From: Polaribacter pacificus
GTDB lineage: Bacteria > Bacteroidota > Bacteroidia > Flavobacteriales > Flavobacteriaceae
Assembly: GCF_038024035.1 (NCBI RefSeq)
Contig: NZ_CP150664.1
Coordinates: forward strand, 1,736,001 to 1,800,000
Length of the DNA stretch: 64,000 nucleotides
Direction: 5' to 3'
Below the pieces are notes generated by a model that saw nothing but the letters and a program-made list of their open reading frames with translations, was not told the origin of the DNA and did not search any database. The stretch's first letter is position 1. The number at the start of each line of letters is the position of its first letter. Shown piece by piece: positions 28,925 through 38,554 of the stretch. Both the position numbers and the translations under genes were made by a program.

Positions 28925-30356
28925 ACAGATGATTTCAATTATAAAAAACAAAAAACTTCACAAAGGGGCAATACTCGTTGTAATGGCTTTTACAATACAG
29001 AGTTGTTTTGTAGCCAAAGACTATGTTAGACCAACAGTAGAAGAAACAGATAACTTGTACAGAACAGATAATTTGCCATCAGATAGTATTTCTATGGCAG
29101 ATGTGTCTTGGAAAACTTTATTTACAGACAGCTATTTAAATCAATATATAGAAGAAGGTCTTCAAAATAATATTGATATCAGAATTGCAATTCAACAAAT
29201 AGTTGCTGCAGAGGCCTACCTAAAACAAGGTAAAGCGGGTAATTTACCAACCTTAAATGCATCAGGGTCTGCCAGTAGATCTTATATTTCTAGTAACGGA
29301 CAACAGGGGGCTATTTTAAGTAGTCTAGGGACAGATCATATCGATCAGTTTGAGTTGTCTGGAGCACTGTCTTGGGAAGCAGATATTTGGGGAAAAATAA
29401 GAAGTAATAAAAGAGCATTTGCTGCAAGTTATCTACAAAGTGTTGCGGCGCATCAAGCTGTAAAAACACAGTTAATTTCTACCATTGCTGCTAATTATTA
29501 CCAACTTTTAGCCTTAGATTCTAAATTGCTAATTACCCAGCAAACAATTGAAGCTCGTAAGAACAGTGTTGAAACTATTAAGGCTTTAAAAGAAGCAGGT
29601 TTAACAAATCAGGTTGCTGTAGATCAGAATATTGCTCAATACAATAGTGCAAAAGCTTTAGAAGTAGATCTAGAAACTGCTATTTTTAAAACAGAAAATA
29701 CCTTGAGTATTTTGTTGGGAAAATCACCTCAACATTTTAAAAGAAGTAGCTTAGGCAATCAAAAAATAGAAAGCTCATTAAAACTTGGGGTACCTTCTAA
29801 CTTGTTAAGCAACAGACCTGATGTGATGTCTTCAGAATACAAATTAATACAAGCCTTTGAACTTACAAATGTGGCTAAAAGTAATTTTTATCCTTCTTTG
29901 ACTTTAACAGCGTCCACTGGTTTTCAAAGTTTAAATGTTGATAATTTATTTAACGGAAACTCACTCTTTGCAAATTTAGCAGGTGGAATTACCCAACCTA
30001 TTCTAAACGGTAGAAAAATAAAAACTCAATATGAAGTTGCTAAAGCACAGCAAGAACAAGCGCTTTTGAACTTTAAGAAATCTTTATTAACTGCGGGTAA
30101 TGAAGTGTCTAATGCTTTGTTTGCTTATCATTCTGAAACAAAAAAATATACTTTTAGATTAAAAGAAGTAGAGGCATTACGCAAAGCAGAACAAAATTCA
30201 AATGAGTTGCTTAAAAATGGTTATGCAACCTATTTAGATTTATTAACCGCTAGACAAAGTGCTTTAAATGCAGAGTTAAACATTATAGACAGTAAACTGC
30301 AACAGTTATTAACTATTGTAGACTTATACGAGGCTTTAGGTGGTGGATTAAAATAA
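28914..30356 (+). CDS. Outer-membrane efflux channel lipoprotein (TolC/OprM-NodT family)
   Basis: Trimeric outer-membrane factor of 480 residues. Lipoprotein signal with Cys31 (FTIQSC). It carries two tandem OEP repeats with LSWEADIWGKIRS near 150 and the second-repeat LLSNRPDVMSSEY near 300. The start at 28914 overlaps the pump gene by 11 bases; an alternative ATG at 28929 lies four bases after the pump stop and would give a shorter, also plausible, signal peptide. It completes the tripartite pump. Confidence 0.92.
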   Translation: MKTKQMISIIKNKKLHKGAILVVMAFTIQSCFVAKDYVRPTVEETDNLYRTDNLPSDSISMADVSWKTLFTDSYLNQYIEEGLQNNIDIRIAIQQIVAAEAYLKQGKAGNLPTLNASGSASRSYISSNGQQGAILSSLGTDHIDQFELSGALSWEADIWGKIRSNKRAFAASYLQSVAAHQAVKTQLISTIAANYYQLLALDSKLLITQQTIEARKNSVETIKALKEAGLTNQVAVDQNIAQYNSAKALEVDLETAIFKTENTLSILLGKSPQHFKRSSLGNQKIESSLKLGVPSNLLSNRPDVMSSEYKLIQAFELTNVAKSNFYPSLTLTASTGFQSLNVDNLFNGNSLFANLAGGITQPILNGRKIKTQYEVAKAQQEQALLNFKKSLLTAGNEVSNALFAYHSETKKYTFRLKEVEALRKAEQNSNELLKNGYATYLDLLTARQSALNAELNIIDSKLQQLLTIVDLYEALGGGLK

Positions 30357-30964
30357 TGATTAGTAAAATGGTTAGTAAACAAGATCTTATAGAGTGTTCT
30401 ATTAAGAATTTTATCAAGTTTGGAAGCAAGCGTTTTTCTATGAACGAACTTGCTTCTGAACTGGGTATTTCTAAAAAAACCATTTACAAGCACTTTAAAA
30501 CAAAAGAAGAACTTATAGCTAAAGGTCTTCGTTTGATTATCGATAAATATTTACATGATGTAGATAAGGTTCTTAAAACCAAAGAAGATCCTATTGAAAA
30601 AATAGTCCTAATTCAAGAAAAAAGCTTTCAATACTTAAATTATTTTAAGCCCGCTTTTTTACACGGAATCAAGAAGTATTACCACAATGCAGATGAGGTT
30701 TTCCAAAATTTTAAAGACAGTTTTATAAAAAACACTCTAAAACCTTTGCTTGAAGAGGCTAAAGAAAAAGAGTATCTTCGCAAAAATTTAAACATCGATT
30801 TGTTTTGCAATTTGTATTTCACAAAATTAGAAAAACTAGTGTTTGAGCCTATTAATCTTTTTGAATTATATAGTATCGATGAGGTTTTTGAGCATACAAT
30901 TATAAATAGTTTAAGAGGTTTTATTACAGAAAATTACAAAGACACAAACACGTTGTTTTCTTGA
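30356..30964 (+). CDS. TetR/AcrR family transcriptional regulator
   Basis: Regulator of 202 residues with an N-terminal helix-turn-helix (MNELASELGISKKTIYKHFKT region, about 28-48) and an all-helical ligand-binding domain. The ATG overlaps the stop of the channel gene (TAATG), so it belongs to the efflux transcript. A second ATG at 30368 is also possible. A TetR protein at the end of an operon already headed by a GbsR/MarR regulator means dual control or control of other targets. Confidence 0.9.
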   Translation: MISKMVSKQDLIECSIKNFIKFGSKRFSMNELASELGISKKTIYKHFKTKEELIAKGLRLIIDKYLHDVDKVLKTKEDPIEKIVLIQEKSFQYLNYFKPAFLHGIKKYYHNADEVFQNFKDSFIKNTLKPLLEEAKEKEYLRKNLNIDLFCNLYFTKLEKLVFEPINLFELYSIDEVFEHTIINSLRGFITENYKDTNTLFS

Positions 30965-30973
30965 TTATTTTTT

Positions 30974-31369
30974 ATGAAAAAAGACATTAAAATCCCAGAA
31001 GTTACCGATGTAGAAATCGCTGTTGTATATGAGTTTAACAACGAGTACAAAACAGATGATTGGAATATTTATATCATCAACAAAAAAAATATAGATTTAG
31101 AACTGGTTGTCATTGTTTCTCAAGGATTTAACCAAACAAAGGCCACATCAATATTGCGAAAAAAAATCGACAAATTGCCGGCAAACTCTTTTGCAAAAGT
31201 AGAGTTTATACAACCTGAATTGTTTAAACTACACAATCGTTTTCACGTAACTTTTTTTGAAGGGAACACCTTGCATGAAAAAACATTTCTCTTTGAAAAA
31301 GACACCGTTAAAGAAGGTGCTCTACGCATGATTCCTGAGTTAAACAAACGAGGAATTTTAGCCAGTTAA
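30974..31369 (+). CDS. Conserved flavobacterial protein of unknown function
   Basis: Cytoplasmic protein of 131 residues with no signal peptide or membrane segment. It has a compact alternating pattern and conserved-looking blocks DDWNIYIINKK, LPANSFAKVEFIQPELF and GALRMIPELNKRGILAS. From memory, homologues in related genomes have been labelled as a phenylalanyl-tRNA synthetase subunit, probably because they lie close to pheS; the sequence has no synthetase motif. It follows the TetR gene by nine bases and may be co-transcribed with it. Function unknown. Confidence 0.7.
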   Translation: MKKDIKIPEVTDVEIAVVYEFNNEYKTDDWNIYIINKKNIDLELVVIVSQGFNQTKATSILRKKIDKLPANSFAKVEFIQPELFKLHNRFHVTFFEGNTLHEKTFLFEKDTVKEGALRMIPELNKRGILAS

Positions 31370-31473
31370 TCTTCTTCATCTCACAATGCATGAGCTTGTT
31401 TATTTATTCATTCTTTTTCCTACATCAATTAAACCTTTAGGAAAATTCAATGTCAAAAAAACAAAATTAAAAA

Positions 31474-31655
31474 ATGAGAAAATACACAACGTTGCTACTA
31501 TTGTTTTTAGGGATATAGATATAGCTTGTTGCACAAGAAAAAATAACACATTTAACAGCGTCAAAAAAAAATCGACAGAAAATTCAAATACAATGCCTCC
31601 TTTTGCAAATCAGCTAAAAAACATGGATGAAATGACAACAAGAAATAATCAATAA
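31474..31655 (+). pseudogene. Remnant of a small secreted-protein gene
   Basis: An ATG at 31474 begins a convincing signal peptide (MRKYTTLLLLFLGI) that runs into TAG at 31516 and TAG at 31522, with a tandem gatata duplication at that point. The same frame then resumes LVAQEKITHLTASKK. Further on the coding-like text continues in another frame (MPPFANQLKNMDEMTTRNNQ, ending at the TAA at 31655). Two stops and a frame change suggest a decayed gene for a short exported peptide. A longer open frame over the same bases (from 31386) lacks protein-like composition. The rest of 31370-31680 shows nothing else. Confidence 0.4.
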
Positions 31656-31683
31656 AAAGACTTGCGGCAATCTGTAAAATTTA

Positions 31684-31727
31684 AAAGGTGTTTGTAGGGA
31701 ACGAATCCTATACAAACACCTTTTTTT
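31684..31727. terminator. Long hairpin terminator
   Basis: Stem of 13 bp (31684-31696 with 31711-31723) with a 14-base loop, A-rich left and seven T right. It lies between the rightward cluster and the convergent M28 peptidase gene and can serve both. Confidence 0.8.
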
Positions 31728-31769
31728 GGCTTCCTACTACAGCAGGAATCCGTATTTCTTTATATTATC

Positions 31770-33077
31770 TTATTGTTTTTTAGGCAATGCTACACGAGTT
31801 GGAGTGTCTTTACCGCTAATGATGGTTTTACTACTAATGGCAATCGCTTTGATAATCTCGGCCATATTGTTCATATCAAGCTTTTCAATTTCATCACTTT
31901 GTTTGTGATAATTTGGCTCATCATTTGGTTTTTCATCCATTTTAGAAGTAGAAATGGTATGAGCAGGAACTCCTAACTCTGCTAGGGTTGCATTGTCACT
32001 ACGGTAAAATAAATTTTGTTTTGGATATGGATCTGGTTCAAAACGAAACTTAGAACCCTCTAAGTTTTTTTGTAATATTTCTCCCATACTACTTCTTTCA
32101 AAACCTGTAATATAAGCGCTGTTGGTTCCCCATTTGCTATCAGTTCCGATCATTTCTATATTAAACATGGCCATTACCTGATCAGGGTTAAGTTGTTGAC
32201 TAAAATAACGACTTCCAAAACCACCAATTTCTTCGGCAGTAAAAGCAACAAAAATTAAAGTACGCTCATTGTCTTTAATCTTGTTAAAATATTTTGCAAG
32301 CATCATAACCGCTGTTGTTCCAGCTGCATCATCGTTTGCTCCGTTGTAAATACTATCTTTATTTGCATCTGGTTTACCGATCCCTAAATGATCATAATGA
32401 GCTCCAAAAACTACGTATTCATCTTTCTTGCTCTTCCCTGGTATGACCCCAACAACATTCTTTAACTTTTGTTCTGTAATTTTATTGGTTACATGAAGTT
32501 GTATGGATGAAGGCTTGGTATTGTTTGTTAAAATAAACAATTGTGAAAATGTTGATGGAAATTTAGCTCCTCCTGTAAATCTTGAAATTCTCTTAAAGTT
32601 GTTTTCATGAGATTTGTCTATCAACACCAATACATTTTTCTGTGCTCTAAATAAAGGATATACTATTTGAAAAAAATTAGCGCCTTTTTTTACTGTTACT
32701 ATTTCATAGTCTGAAAGTGAATCTACATGTAATTCCTTTTCTGTAGAGTTAACAGCCACATTGGTTAAATTTAAAACTTCTTTATCTAACTTACCCATTG
32801 CCTCACCTGCACTTGATTTGACCATGGTAATATGCTGAAAGAAAGAATCATTATCTCCAAAAAATTCTAAGTTACTTTCCTCAAAATTTGCTGCGATAAA
32901 ATCTGCTGCTTTGTCAATTCCTGGAGTAAAGGTCTTTCGTCCTTCCATCTCATCAGAAGAAAGAATTCTTTCTATGCGTTCAACTTCTTTTGCGTTGATA
33001 ATTTGGTCGATGTTTTCTGTACACGAATAAAAACTGCTGGTACAAATTGCAATAGCTAATAAAACTGTTTTTTTCAT
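31770..33077 (-). CDS. M28 family zinc aminopeptidase, lipoprotein
   Basis: Exported peptidase of 435 residues with lipidated Cys19 (FYSC). An early region with EGRKTFTPGIDKAADF is followed by the M28 catalytic domain: zinc ligands in GAHYDHLG and NDDAAGT, catalytic Glu in TAEEIGGFGS, further ligands in IEMIGTDS and the late HTIST. Related to Aminopeptidase S/PSMA-like peptidases. Expected in the periplasm or outer-membrane surface, releasing N-terminal residues from peptides. Single gene. Confidence 0.92.
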   Translation of the reverse strand: MKKTVLLAIAICTSSFYSCTENIDQIINAKEVERIERILSSDEMEGRKTFTPGIDKAADFIAANFEESNLEFFGDNDSFFQHITMVKSSAGEAMGKLDKEVLNLTNVAVNSTEKELHVDSLSDYEIVTVKKGANFFQIVYPLFRAQKNVLVLIDKSHENNFKRISRFTGGAKFPSTFSQLFILTNNTKPSSIQLHVTNKITEQKLKNVVGVIPGKSKKDEYVVFGAHYDHLGIGKPDANKDSIYNGANDDAAGTTAVMMLAKYFNKIKDNERTLIFVAFTAEEIGGFGSRYFSQQLNPDQVMAMFNIEMIGTDSKWGTNSAYITGFERSSMGEILQKNLEGSKFRFEPDPYPKQNLFYRSDNATLAELGVPAHTISTSKMDEKPNDEPNYHKQSDEIEKLDMNNMAEIIKAIAISSKTIISGKDTPTRVALPKKQ

Positions 33078-33226
33078 TGGGTTGATTGTTTATGCTTTTT
33101 TAAGCACTGATTAATTGTATAGTTCACTGTGTTTAAGCAAGACAGTATAGGCTTGCCTTCTAGTTTAGTTAGTAAATGTATAAAAATATAGCTGAAATTT
33201 AAGTTTGTCAAAGGTTTAGCTTCATA

Positions 33227-34702
33227 TTAAACTAAAAAACCAATTAATAAATACAAGATTGTGGTAATCACTCCACCAACAAGTGCATAAGGTAATTGGG
33301 TTTTTACATGATCTATATGATCACTGGCAGAGGCCATTGAAGAAATTATAGAGGTATCTGAAATCGGCGAACAATGATCTCCAAAAATACCACCACCCAA
33401 GGTTGCTGCTACAACAATAGTGATATCAGCCCCATGAATGTTTGCCATCGGGATAGATATCGCCATCATTATGGCAAAAGTTCCCCAAGAGGTCCCTGTA
33501 GAAAAGGCAATAAATGAGCTGATGACAAAAACCACTGCAGGTAACAGTTCTGGCGAAAGCCATTCTTTGGTCGCATTGGCAACATAGACTCCTGTTTCTA
33601 ATTCTTTACAAGCATCGCCTATGGCAAATGCCAACAACATTAACAGGGCTAATGGCATAAGCTCGCTGATTCCTTTAAGAGTTAAATCTACCGCTTCTTT
33701 AGGCTTCATTATCCCTTGAATAAAATACATGCTTATGGCTACTAATAAGGATGCAATAACCGCATACAAAACAGAAGAAGATCCTGATCCGTTTCCTATT
33801 GCTTGAGAGATCTGATCTAAAAATGAGGTCGATGATTTTACACTATCCCACCCGGTATAAATTAAATTAATTGGCATCATAAAAACCATGACACCTAAAG
33901 GAACAATCATATTATAGGCTTTTGCCTTAATTCCTTCTTTTGGCGGAAAAGAAGTCACAGCATCAGAAACCATCGGTGTGGATCCTTCGTTCATTAACAA
34001 CCCGGTTTCTCGAGTTCGCTTTTCTGCTTTTTTCATGGCACCCCAATCCTTTTTAGTAAAAATGACGATAAAGACGATGGCGATGGCCAAAAGCGGGTAA
34101 AAATTATACTTAATAGAACTCATCATTACAGAAAATGGTTTGTCTATTCCCTGGGTAAGCAACAGGCCCATAATAAAGGCTCCCCAAGCATTAAATGGAA
34201 TTAAAATAGAAGAAGGTGCCGAGCTAGAATCTGCTATGTACGCCAGTTTTTCTCTCGGTATTTTTAGTTTGTCAAAAACAGGTCTGTATAAAGTTCCAAC
34301 CGTTAAAGAACTAATGCTGGTTTCTACAAACAACAACAAACCCGTTAGGGTTGCTAGAACCTGTACCACAACTCTGCTATACCCAACTTGCTTTTTTTCT
34401 ACTCTTTCAATAAGTTTGTTTAAAATATTAATAAAGCCCTCTACCCCTCTTGAAAACTGAATAAAGATCAAAAGCGCTCCTACTAAGGCACTAAACATAA
34501 TGGTTCGGGTATTTCCTTCTGATTTAAAAACATTGACCATCCCTTCTATCATCGCCAAGGTTCCATCCAAAGGATTCCACCCTTTAATAATCAACCAAGA
34601 AAACCAAATACCAAATAATAAGGCAATGTAAACTTGTTTAGTTCTTAAAGCTAAAATAATGGCAATGATGGGAGGCAACACTGATAGAAATCCGTAATCC
34701 AT
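33227..34702 (-). CDS. NhaC family Na+/H+ antiporter
   Basis: Inner-membrane secondary transporter of 491 residues with about eleven hydrophobic segments and the two NhaC-type repeats. Motifs FSTGTSWGTF and GDHCSPISDTSI are typical of the NhaC/ArsB-like superfamily. Expected to exchange Na+ for H+, useful in a marine organism, although some relatives exchange malate and lactate. Divergent from glpK. A promoter-like tacctttagc lies just upstream on the minus strand (34720-34729). Confidence 0.88.
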   Translation of the reverse strand: MDYGFLSVLPPIIAIILALRTKQVYIALLFGIWFSWLIIKGWNPLDGTLAMIEGMVNVFKSEGNTRTIMFSALVGALLIFIQFSRGVEGFINILNKLIERVEKKQVGYSRVVVQVLATLTGLLLFVETSISSLTVGTLYRPVFDKLKIPREKLAYIADSSSAPSSILIPFNAWGAFIMGLLLTQGIDKPFSVMMSSIKYNFYPLLAIAIVFIVIFTKKDWGAMKKAEKRTRETGLLMNEGSTPMVSDAVTSFPPKEGIKAKAYNMIVPLGVMVFMMPINLIYTGWDSVKSSTSFLDQISQAIGNGSGSSSVLYAVIASLLVAISMYFIQGIMKPKEAVDLTLKGISELMPLALLMLLAFAIGDACKELETGVYVANATKEWLSPELLPAVVFVISSFIAFSTGTSWGTFAIMMAISIPMANIHGADITIVVAATLGGGIFGDHCSPISDTSIISSMASASDHIDHVKTQLPYALVGGVITTILYLLIGFLV

Positions 34703-34721
34703 AAGTTCTTTGTTTGTCCGC

Positions 34722-34729
34722 TAAAGGTA
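34722..34729 (-). promoter_or_regulatory. Probable promoter core of the NhaC gene
   Basis: taccttta on the minus strand (seven of eight with TAnnTTTG), 20 bases upstream of the ATG at 34702. Confidence 0.4.
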
Positions 34730-34741
34730 AGAATTTAAAGA

Positions 34742-34784
34742 GAACTTAAAAGTTCATTTTCATTGATTAATTAATGTTAATCAA
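34742..34784. promoter_or_regulatory. Two inverted repeats in the NhaC-glpK divergent region
   Basis: gaactt-aa-aagttc at 34742-34755 and ttgattaa-ttaatg-ttaatcaa at 34763-34784. The second, with 8-bp arms, is 53 bases upstream of the glpK ATG. Both are well placed for a regulator of either gene. Composition is AT-rich, so chance is not excluded. Confidence 0.4.
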
Positions 34785-34837
34785 ACTAAGAGCTGCACTA
34801 TTTTTTGTAAATTGGTTGCGGATACTTTACAGCAGTT

Positions 34838-36322
34838 ATGGCAGACTCTTATATCATCGCATTAGACCAAGGGACTACAAGTTCAAGAGCTGCGCTTATT
34901 AACGCAAGTGGGGGCCTCGTTGCCATAGAGCAACAAGAGTTTAGTCAGATTTTTCCAGAGCCTGGTTGGGTAGAACATGACCCCATGGAAATTCTTAACA
35001 GTCAACTTGCCACTTTACAGACCTTGCTTAAAAATAACAAGGTTTTGCCCTCTGAAATTGTTGGAATTGGCATTGCCAATCAACGAGAAACAACGGTTGT
35101 TTGGAACAAACACACCGGAAAACCCATTTATAATGCAATCGTTTGGCAAGACAATCGAACCGCAAATATTTGCGAGGACCTTATAAAAAAAGGGCTAGAA
35201 AAACAGGTTAAAAAAACCACAGGTTTGGTGATTGATGCCTATTTTTCTGCCACAAAAATTCATTGGATTTTAAAACATGTCCCTGGAGCAAAAGCTGATG
35301 CCGCAAACGGAGATTTACTTTTTGGAACCATAGACACTTGGCTGTTGTGGAACTTTACAAATGGCAAGGTCCATGCAACAGATTATAGCAACGCCTCTAG
35401 AACACTACTTTTTGACATTGAAAACTGCTGTTGGGACCCAACTTTGCTTGACGCTTTGGAGATTCCTCTAAACATGCTGCCACAGGTAAAACCCTCTTCC
35501 TATCATTTTGGAAATCTAGAATTAGGAGAAGTCTCAATTCCTATAACGGGGATTGCAGGCGATCAACAGGCTGCTCTTTTTGGACAAACTTGTTTTACGA
35601 AAGGCGATACAAAAAACACCTACGGAACAGGTTGCTTTATGTTAATGAATACAGGAACACAGGCAATGTATTCTAACAATGGTTTGTTAACCACCATTGC
35701 CTGGGGTATTGATGATAAAATTTACTATGCCTTAGAAGGAAGCGTTTTTATTGCAGGCGCCGCTATTCAGTGGCTTAGAGATGGCCTTAATTTAATTGAA
35801 ACAGCAGAAGAAAGTGAGTTGTTTTCAAGCCTGATTACAGAAGAAAACCCTGTAGTGGTAGTTCCTGCATTTGCGGGCTTAGGAGCTCCTTATTGGGATA
35901 TGTATGCACGAGGCGCTATTTTTGGATTGACCAGAGATACGGGTAAAAACCACTTAATAAAAGCAACTTTACAATCTTTGGCCTATCAGTCAAAAGACGT
36001 CATAGAAGCGATGCAAGAAGATGCTCAAATAAAAATTAATATTTTAAAAGTGGATGGTGGTGCTGCAGAAAACAATTTACTTATGCAGTTTCAGGCTGAT
36101 TTATTAGATGCTGTAGTCCAACGTCCAAAAATTACAGAAACAACGGTGATGGGTGCAGCGTATTTGGCTGGGATTTGTGTGGGTTTATGGAAACAAGAAG
36201 AGTTGCAAAATCACAGAAAAATTGACAAGGAATTTAAGCCTACCTTTTCAATAGAAAAAAGAGAACGGCTTTATAAAAAATGGTTAAAAGCATTAGAACG
36301 AACTAAAAACTGGATCGATTAA
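34838..36322 (+). CDS. glpK: Glycerol kinase
   Basis: Cytoplasmic FGGY-family kinase of 494 residues phosphorylating glycerol to sn-glycerol 3-phosphate. N-terminal DQGTTSSRA phosphate-binding loop, [26 protein letters not shown] and the C-terminal [15 protein letters not shown] match GlpK throughout. Length is normal. First gene of a rightward unit glpK - flavin-binding protein - glpD. No glycerol facilitator gene glpF is in the window. Confidence 0.96.
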   Translation: MADSYIIALDQGTTSSRAALINASGGLVAIEQQEFSQIFPEPGWVEHDPMEILNSQLATLQTLLKNNKVLPSEIVGIGIANQRETTVVWNKHTGKPIYNAIVWQDNRTANICEDLIKKGLEKQVKKTTGLVIDAYFSATKIHWILKHVPGAKADAANGDLLFGTIDTWLLWNFTNGKVHATDYSNASRTLLFDIENCCWDPTLLDALEIPLNMLPQVKPSSYHFGNLELGEVSIPITGIAGDQQAALFGQTCFTKGDTKNTYGTGCFMLMNTGTQAMYSNNGLLTTIAWGIDDKIYYALEGSVFIAGAAIQWLRDGLNLIETAEESELFSSLITEENPVVVVPAFAGLGAPYWDMYARGAIFGLTRDTGKNHLIKATLQSLAYQSKDVIEAMQEDAQIKINILKVDGGAAENNLLMQFQADLLDAVVQRPKITETTVMGAAYLAGICVGLWKQEELQNHRKIDKEFKPTFSIEKRERLYKKWLKALERTKNWID

Positions 36323-36337
36323 ACTCCAAATAAAAAT

Positions 36338-36892
36338 ATGTCAAAGTTTTATCATACAATTACATCAAGACTTCAAAAATTTATTGAAGCTCAAAAAATA
36401 TTCTTTGTGGCTACAGCCCCTAATTCAGGGCGTATTAATTTGTCTCCTAAAGGCATGGATTCTTTTAGGGTAATTAGTCCAAACCGGGTTTTGTGGTTAA
36501 ATGTTACCGGAAGCGGTAATGAAACCGCAGCGCATTTGCTAGACAACAACAGAATAACCTTAATGTTTTGTGCCTTTGAAGGAGCTCCAAACATTCTTAG
36601 ACTCTATGGAAAAGGAACCGAAATCAAACCAAAAGATAAAGACTGGGAAAAGCTGATAAAACTGTTTCCGATTACACCCGGCTCAAGACAAATCTTTGAT
36701 ATAGAAATAGAAAGTGCACAAACTTCCTGCGGGATGTCTATTCCTTTTTACGAATACCAAGGAGAACGAGAAGAACTTAACAATTGGGCTCTAGAAAAAG
36801 GAAAACCTGGAATAGAAGAGTATTGGAAAGAAAAAAACCAACACAGTATTGACGGATTGGAAACACAAATTATTAGCCCTAACAAATCTTAA
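36338..36892 (+). CDS. Pyridoxamine 5'-phosphate oxidase-like flavin-binding split-barrel protein
   Basis: Protein of 184 residues with the split-barrel fold signature: FFVATAPNSGRINLSPKG near 22-39 and RITLMFCAFEGAPNILRLYGKG near 68-88. These proteins usually bind FMN or F420 and act on small molecules; a true PdxH is longer and has different phosphate-binding residues. It is 15 bases after glpK and 12 before glpD, so it is co-expressed with glycerol catabolism. Possible roles are detoxification of a by-product or redox sensing, both speculative. Confidence 0.75.
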   Translation: MSKFYHTITSRLQKFIEAQKIFFVATAPNSGRINLSPKGMDSFRVISPNRVLWLNVTGSGNETAAHLLDNNRITLMFCAFEGAPNILRLYGKGTEIKPKDKDWEKLIKLFPITPGSRQIFDIEIESAQTSCGMSIPFYEYQGEREELNNWALEKGKPGIEEYWKEKNQHSIDGLETQIISPNKS

Positions 36893-36904
36893 CCTACAAA
36901 ATAG

Positions 36905-38554
36905 ATGAACAATTTTTCATATTTAAATAGACCTCAGATTCTTAAAAAATTACAAAACACTCATTTTGATTTATTGGTGGTTGGTGGAGGCATCACTGGA
37001 GCGGGAATCGCATTAGATGCCGCCTCTAGAGGGCTTAAAGTAGCACTGATAGAAAAAAACGATTTTGCATCTGGAACCAGTAGCAAATCAACAAAATTGA
37101 TTCATGGCGGCTTGAGATACTTAAAACAATTTGATTTTTGGTTGGTAAAAGAGGTCGGAACAGAACGTGCAGTGGTTCATAAATTAGCCCCTCATTTGGT
37201 CTTGCCAGAAAAGATGATTTTACCCTTAATTGAAGGTGGTTCTTATGGATCATGGCTTACCTCTATTGGTTTAAAAATCTATGATATTTTAGCCCATGTA
37301 GAAGGGGATGATAAACGAAAAATGCTGTCTAAAAATGAAGCCTTAGAAAAAGAACCTCTATTACCAGAAAATATTTTAAAAGGAGCTGGTTACTACGCAG
37401 AATACAGAACTGATGATGCCCGATTAACCTTAGAGGTATTAAAAACAGCTTTAAAGTATAAAGCAACGGTGTTAAACTACACAGCGCTGACAGAGTTTAT
37501 TTATAACGAAGAGAAGGTGGTTGGTGCAAAAGCTAAAGAAACATATACTGGAGAAAACTTTGAAATTAAAGCCTCTTATGTTGTAAATGCTTGTGGTCCA
37601 TGGGTAGATGAGCTTCGACAGCTAAACCATTCTAAAACTGGTAAGCGATTGCATCTAACTAAGGGGGTTCACTTGGTTGTGGCCCATGAAAAGTTTCCAG
37701 TAAAGCAATCCGTGTATTTTGATATTCCTGACGGCAGAATGATGTTTGCAATCCCACGAGGTAAAATCACCTATTTTGGAACCACAGATACAAACTTTCA
37801 AAAAGATAAAAACAAGGTGTCTGTTAATTTGGTCGATGCCACCTATTTAATATCAGCCGTAAACAATATGTTTCCAATGGTCAATTTACAGCTAGAGGAC
37901 ATACAATCATCTTGGGCAGGGTTAAGACCACTTATCCATGAAGAAGGTAAATCTGCATCAGAATTGTCTAGAAAGGATGAAATTTTTGTATCAGAATCAG
38001 AATTAATCTCTATTGCAGGAGGCAAACTAACCGGATACCGAAAAATGGCCGAAAGAATTGTTGATTTGGTTAGCAAAAAAGCCCTTAGAAAACACGGCGT
38101 TAAGTTTGGAGAAATTGCCACTGAAGATATTGTCCTTACTGGCGGTGATTTTAAAGACTACAAGGCCGTTAAACTATATGTAAACAGCGTTTATGATGAG
38201 CTAAAAAAAGATGGTTTCACAAAAAATGATGCCAATTATTTGGTGCATAACTATGGCAATCAAACAGCTCAAATCCTAAAAAAATATAACAGTTTAGCTG
38301 GCAAAGACCCAGTAATATCATTGCTTGAAGCCGAATTGAATTTTAGTATCAAAAATGAAATGTGCTGTAGCCCTACTGATTTTTTTATGCGAAGAACTGG
38401 AAGAATGTATTTTGACAAACCCAGCGTAGAAAAACACAAAAATTTTGTACTACATTTTTTTAAAAACTGTTTTTCTTGGGATGAAAATACTACGGACGAA
38501 CATCGTTTAGAATTAGAGACTAACCTCAAACAAACAACTAGTTTTCTAGACTAA
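36905..38554 (+). CDS. glpD: Aerobic glycerol-3-phosphate dehydrogenase
   Basis: Membrane-associated FAD enzyme of 549 residues that oxidises glycerol 3-phosphate to dihydroxyacetone phosphate and feeds electrons to quinone. GGGITGAG (27-34), the SSKSTKLIHGGLRYL motif, the catalytic DTNF region (PRGKITYFGTTDTN) and the C-terminal DUF-type cap domain (EMCCSPTDFFMRRTGR) are all present. Works directly after GlpK. Its stop codon abuts the stop codon of the convergent MFS gene with no base between. Confidence 0.95.
   Translation: MNNFSYLNRPQILKKLQNTHFDLLVVGGGITGAGIALDAASRGLKVALIEKNDFASGTSSKSTKLIHGGLRYLKQFDFWLVKEVGTERAVVHKLAPHLVLPEKMILPLIEGGSYGSWLTSIGLKIYDILAHVEGDDKRKMLSKNEALEKEPLLPENILKGAGYYAEYRTDDARLTLEVLKTALKYKATVLNYTALTEFIYNEEKVVGAKAKETYTGENFEIKASYVVNACGPWVDELRQLNHSKTGKRLHLTKGVHLVVAHEKFPVKQSVYFDIPDGRMMFAIPRGKITYFGTTDTNFQKDKNKVSVNLVDATYLISAVNNMFPMVNLQLEDIQSSWAGLRPLIHEEGKSASELSRKDEIFVSESELISIAGGKLTGYRKMAERIVDLVSKKALRKHGVKFGEIATEDIVLTGGDFKDYKAVKLYVNSVYDELKKDGFTKNDANYLVHNYGNQTAQILKKYNSLAGKDPVISLLEAELNFSIKNEMCCSPTDFFMRRTGRMYFDKPSVEKHKNFVLHFFKNCFSWDENTTDEHRLELETNLKQTTSFLD

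Noticed and set aside
31386..31655. Open frame of 89 codons over the decayed-gene region
   Set aside because: Only its last part looks protein-like; the better reading is a broken signal-peptide gene starting at 31474 in another frame.
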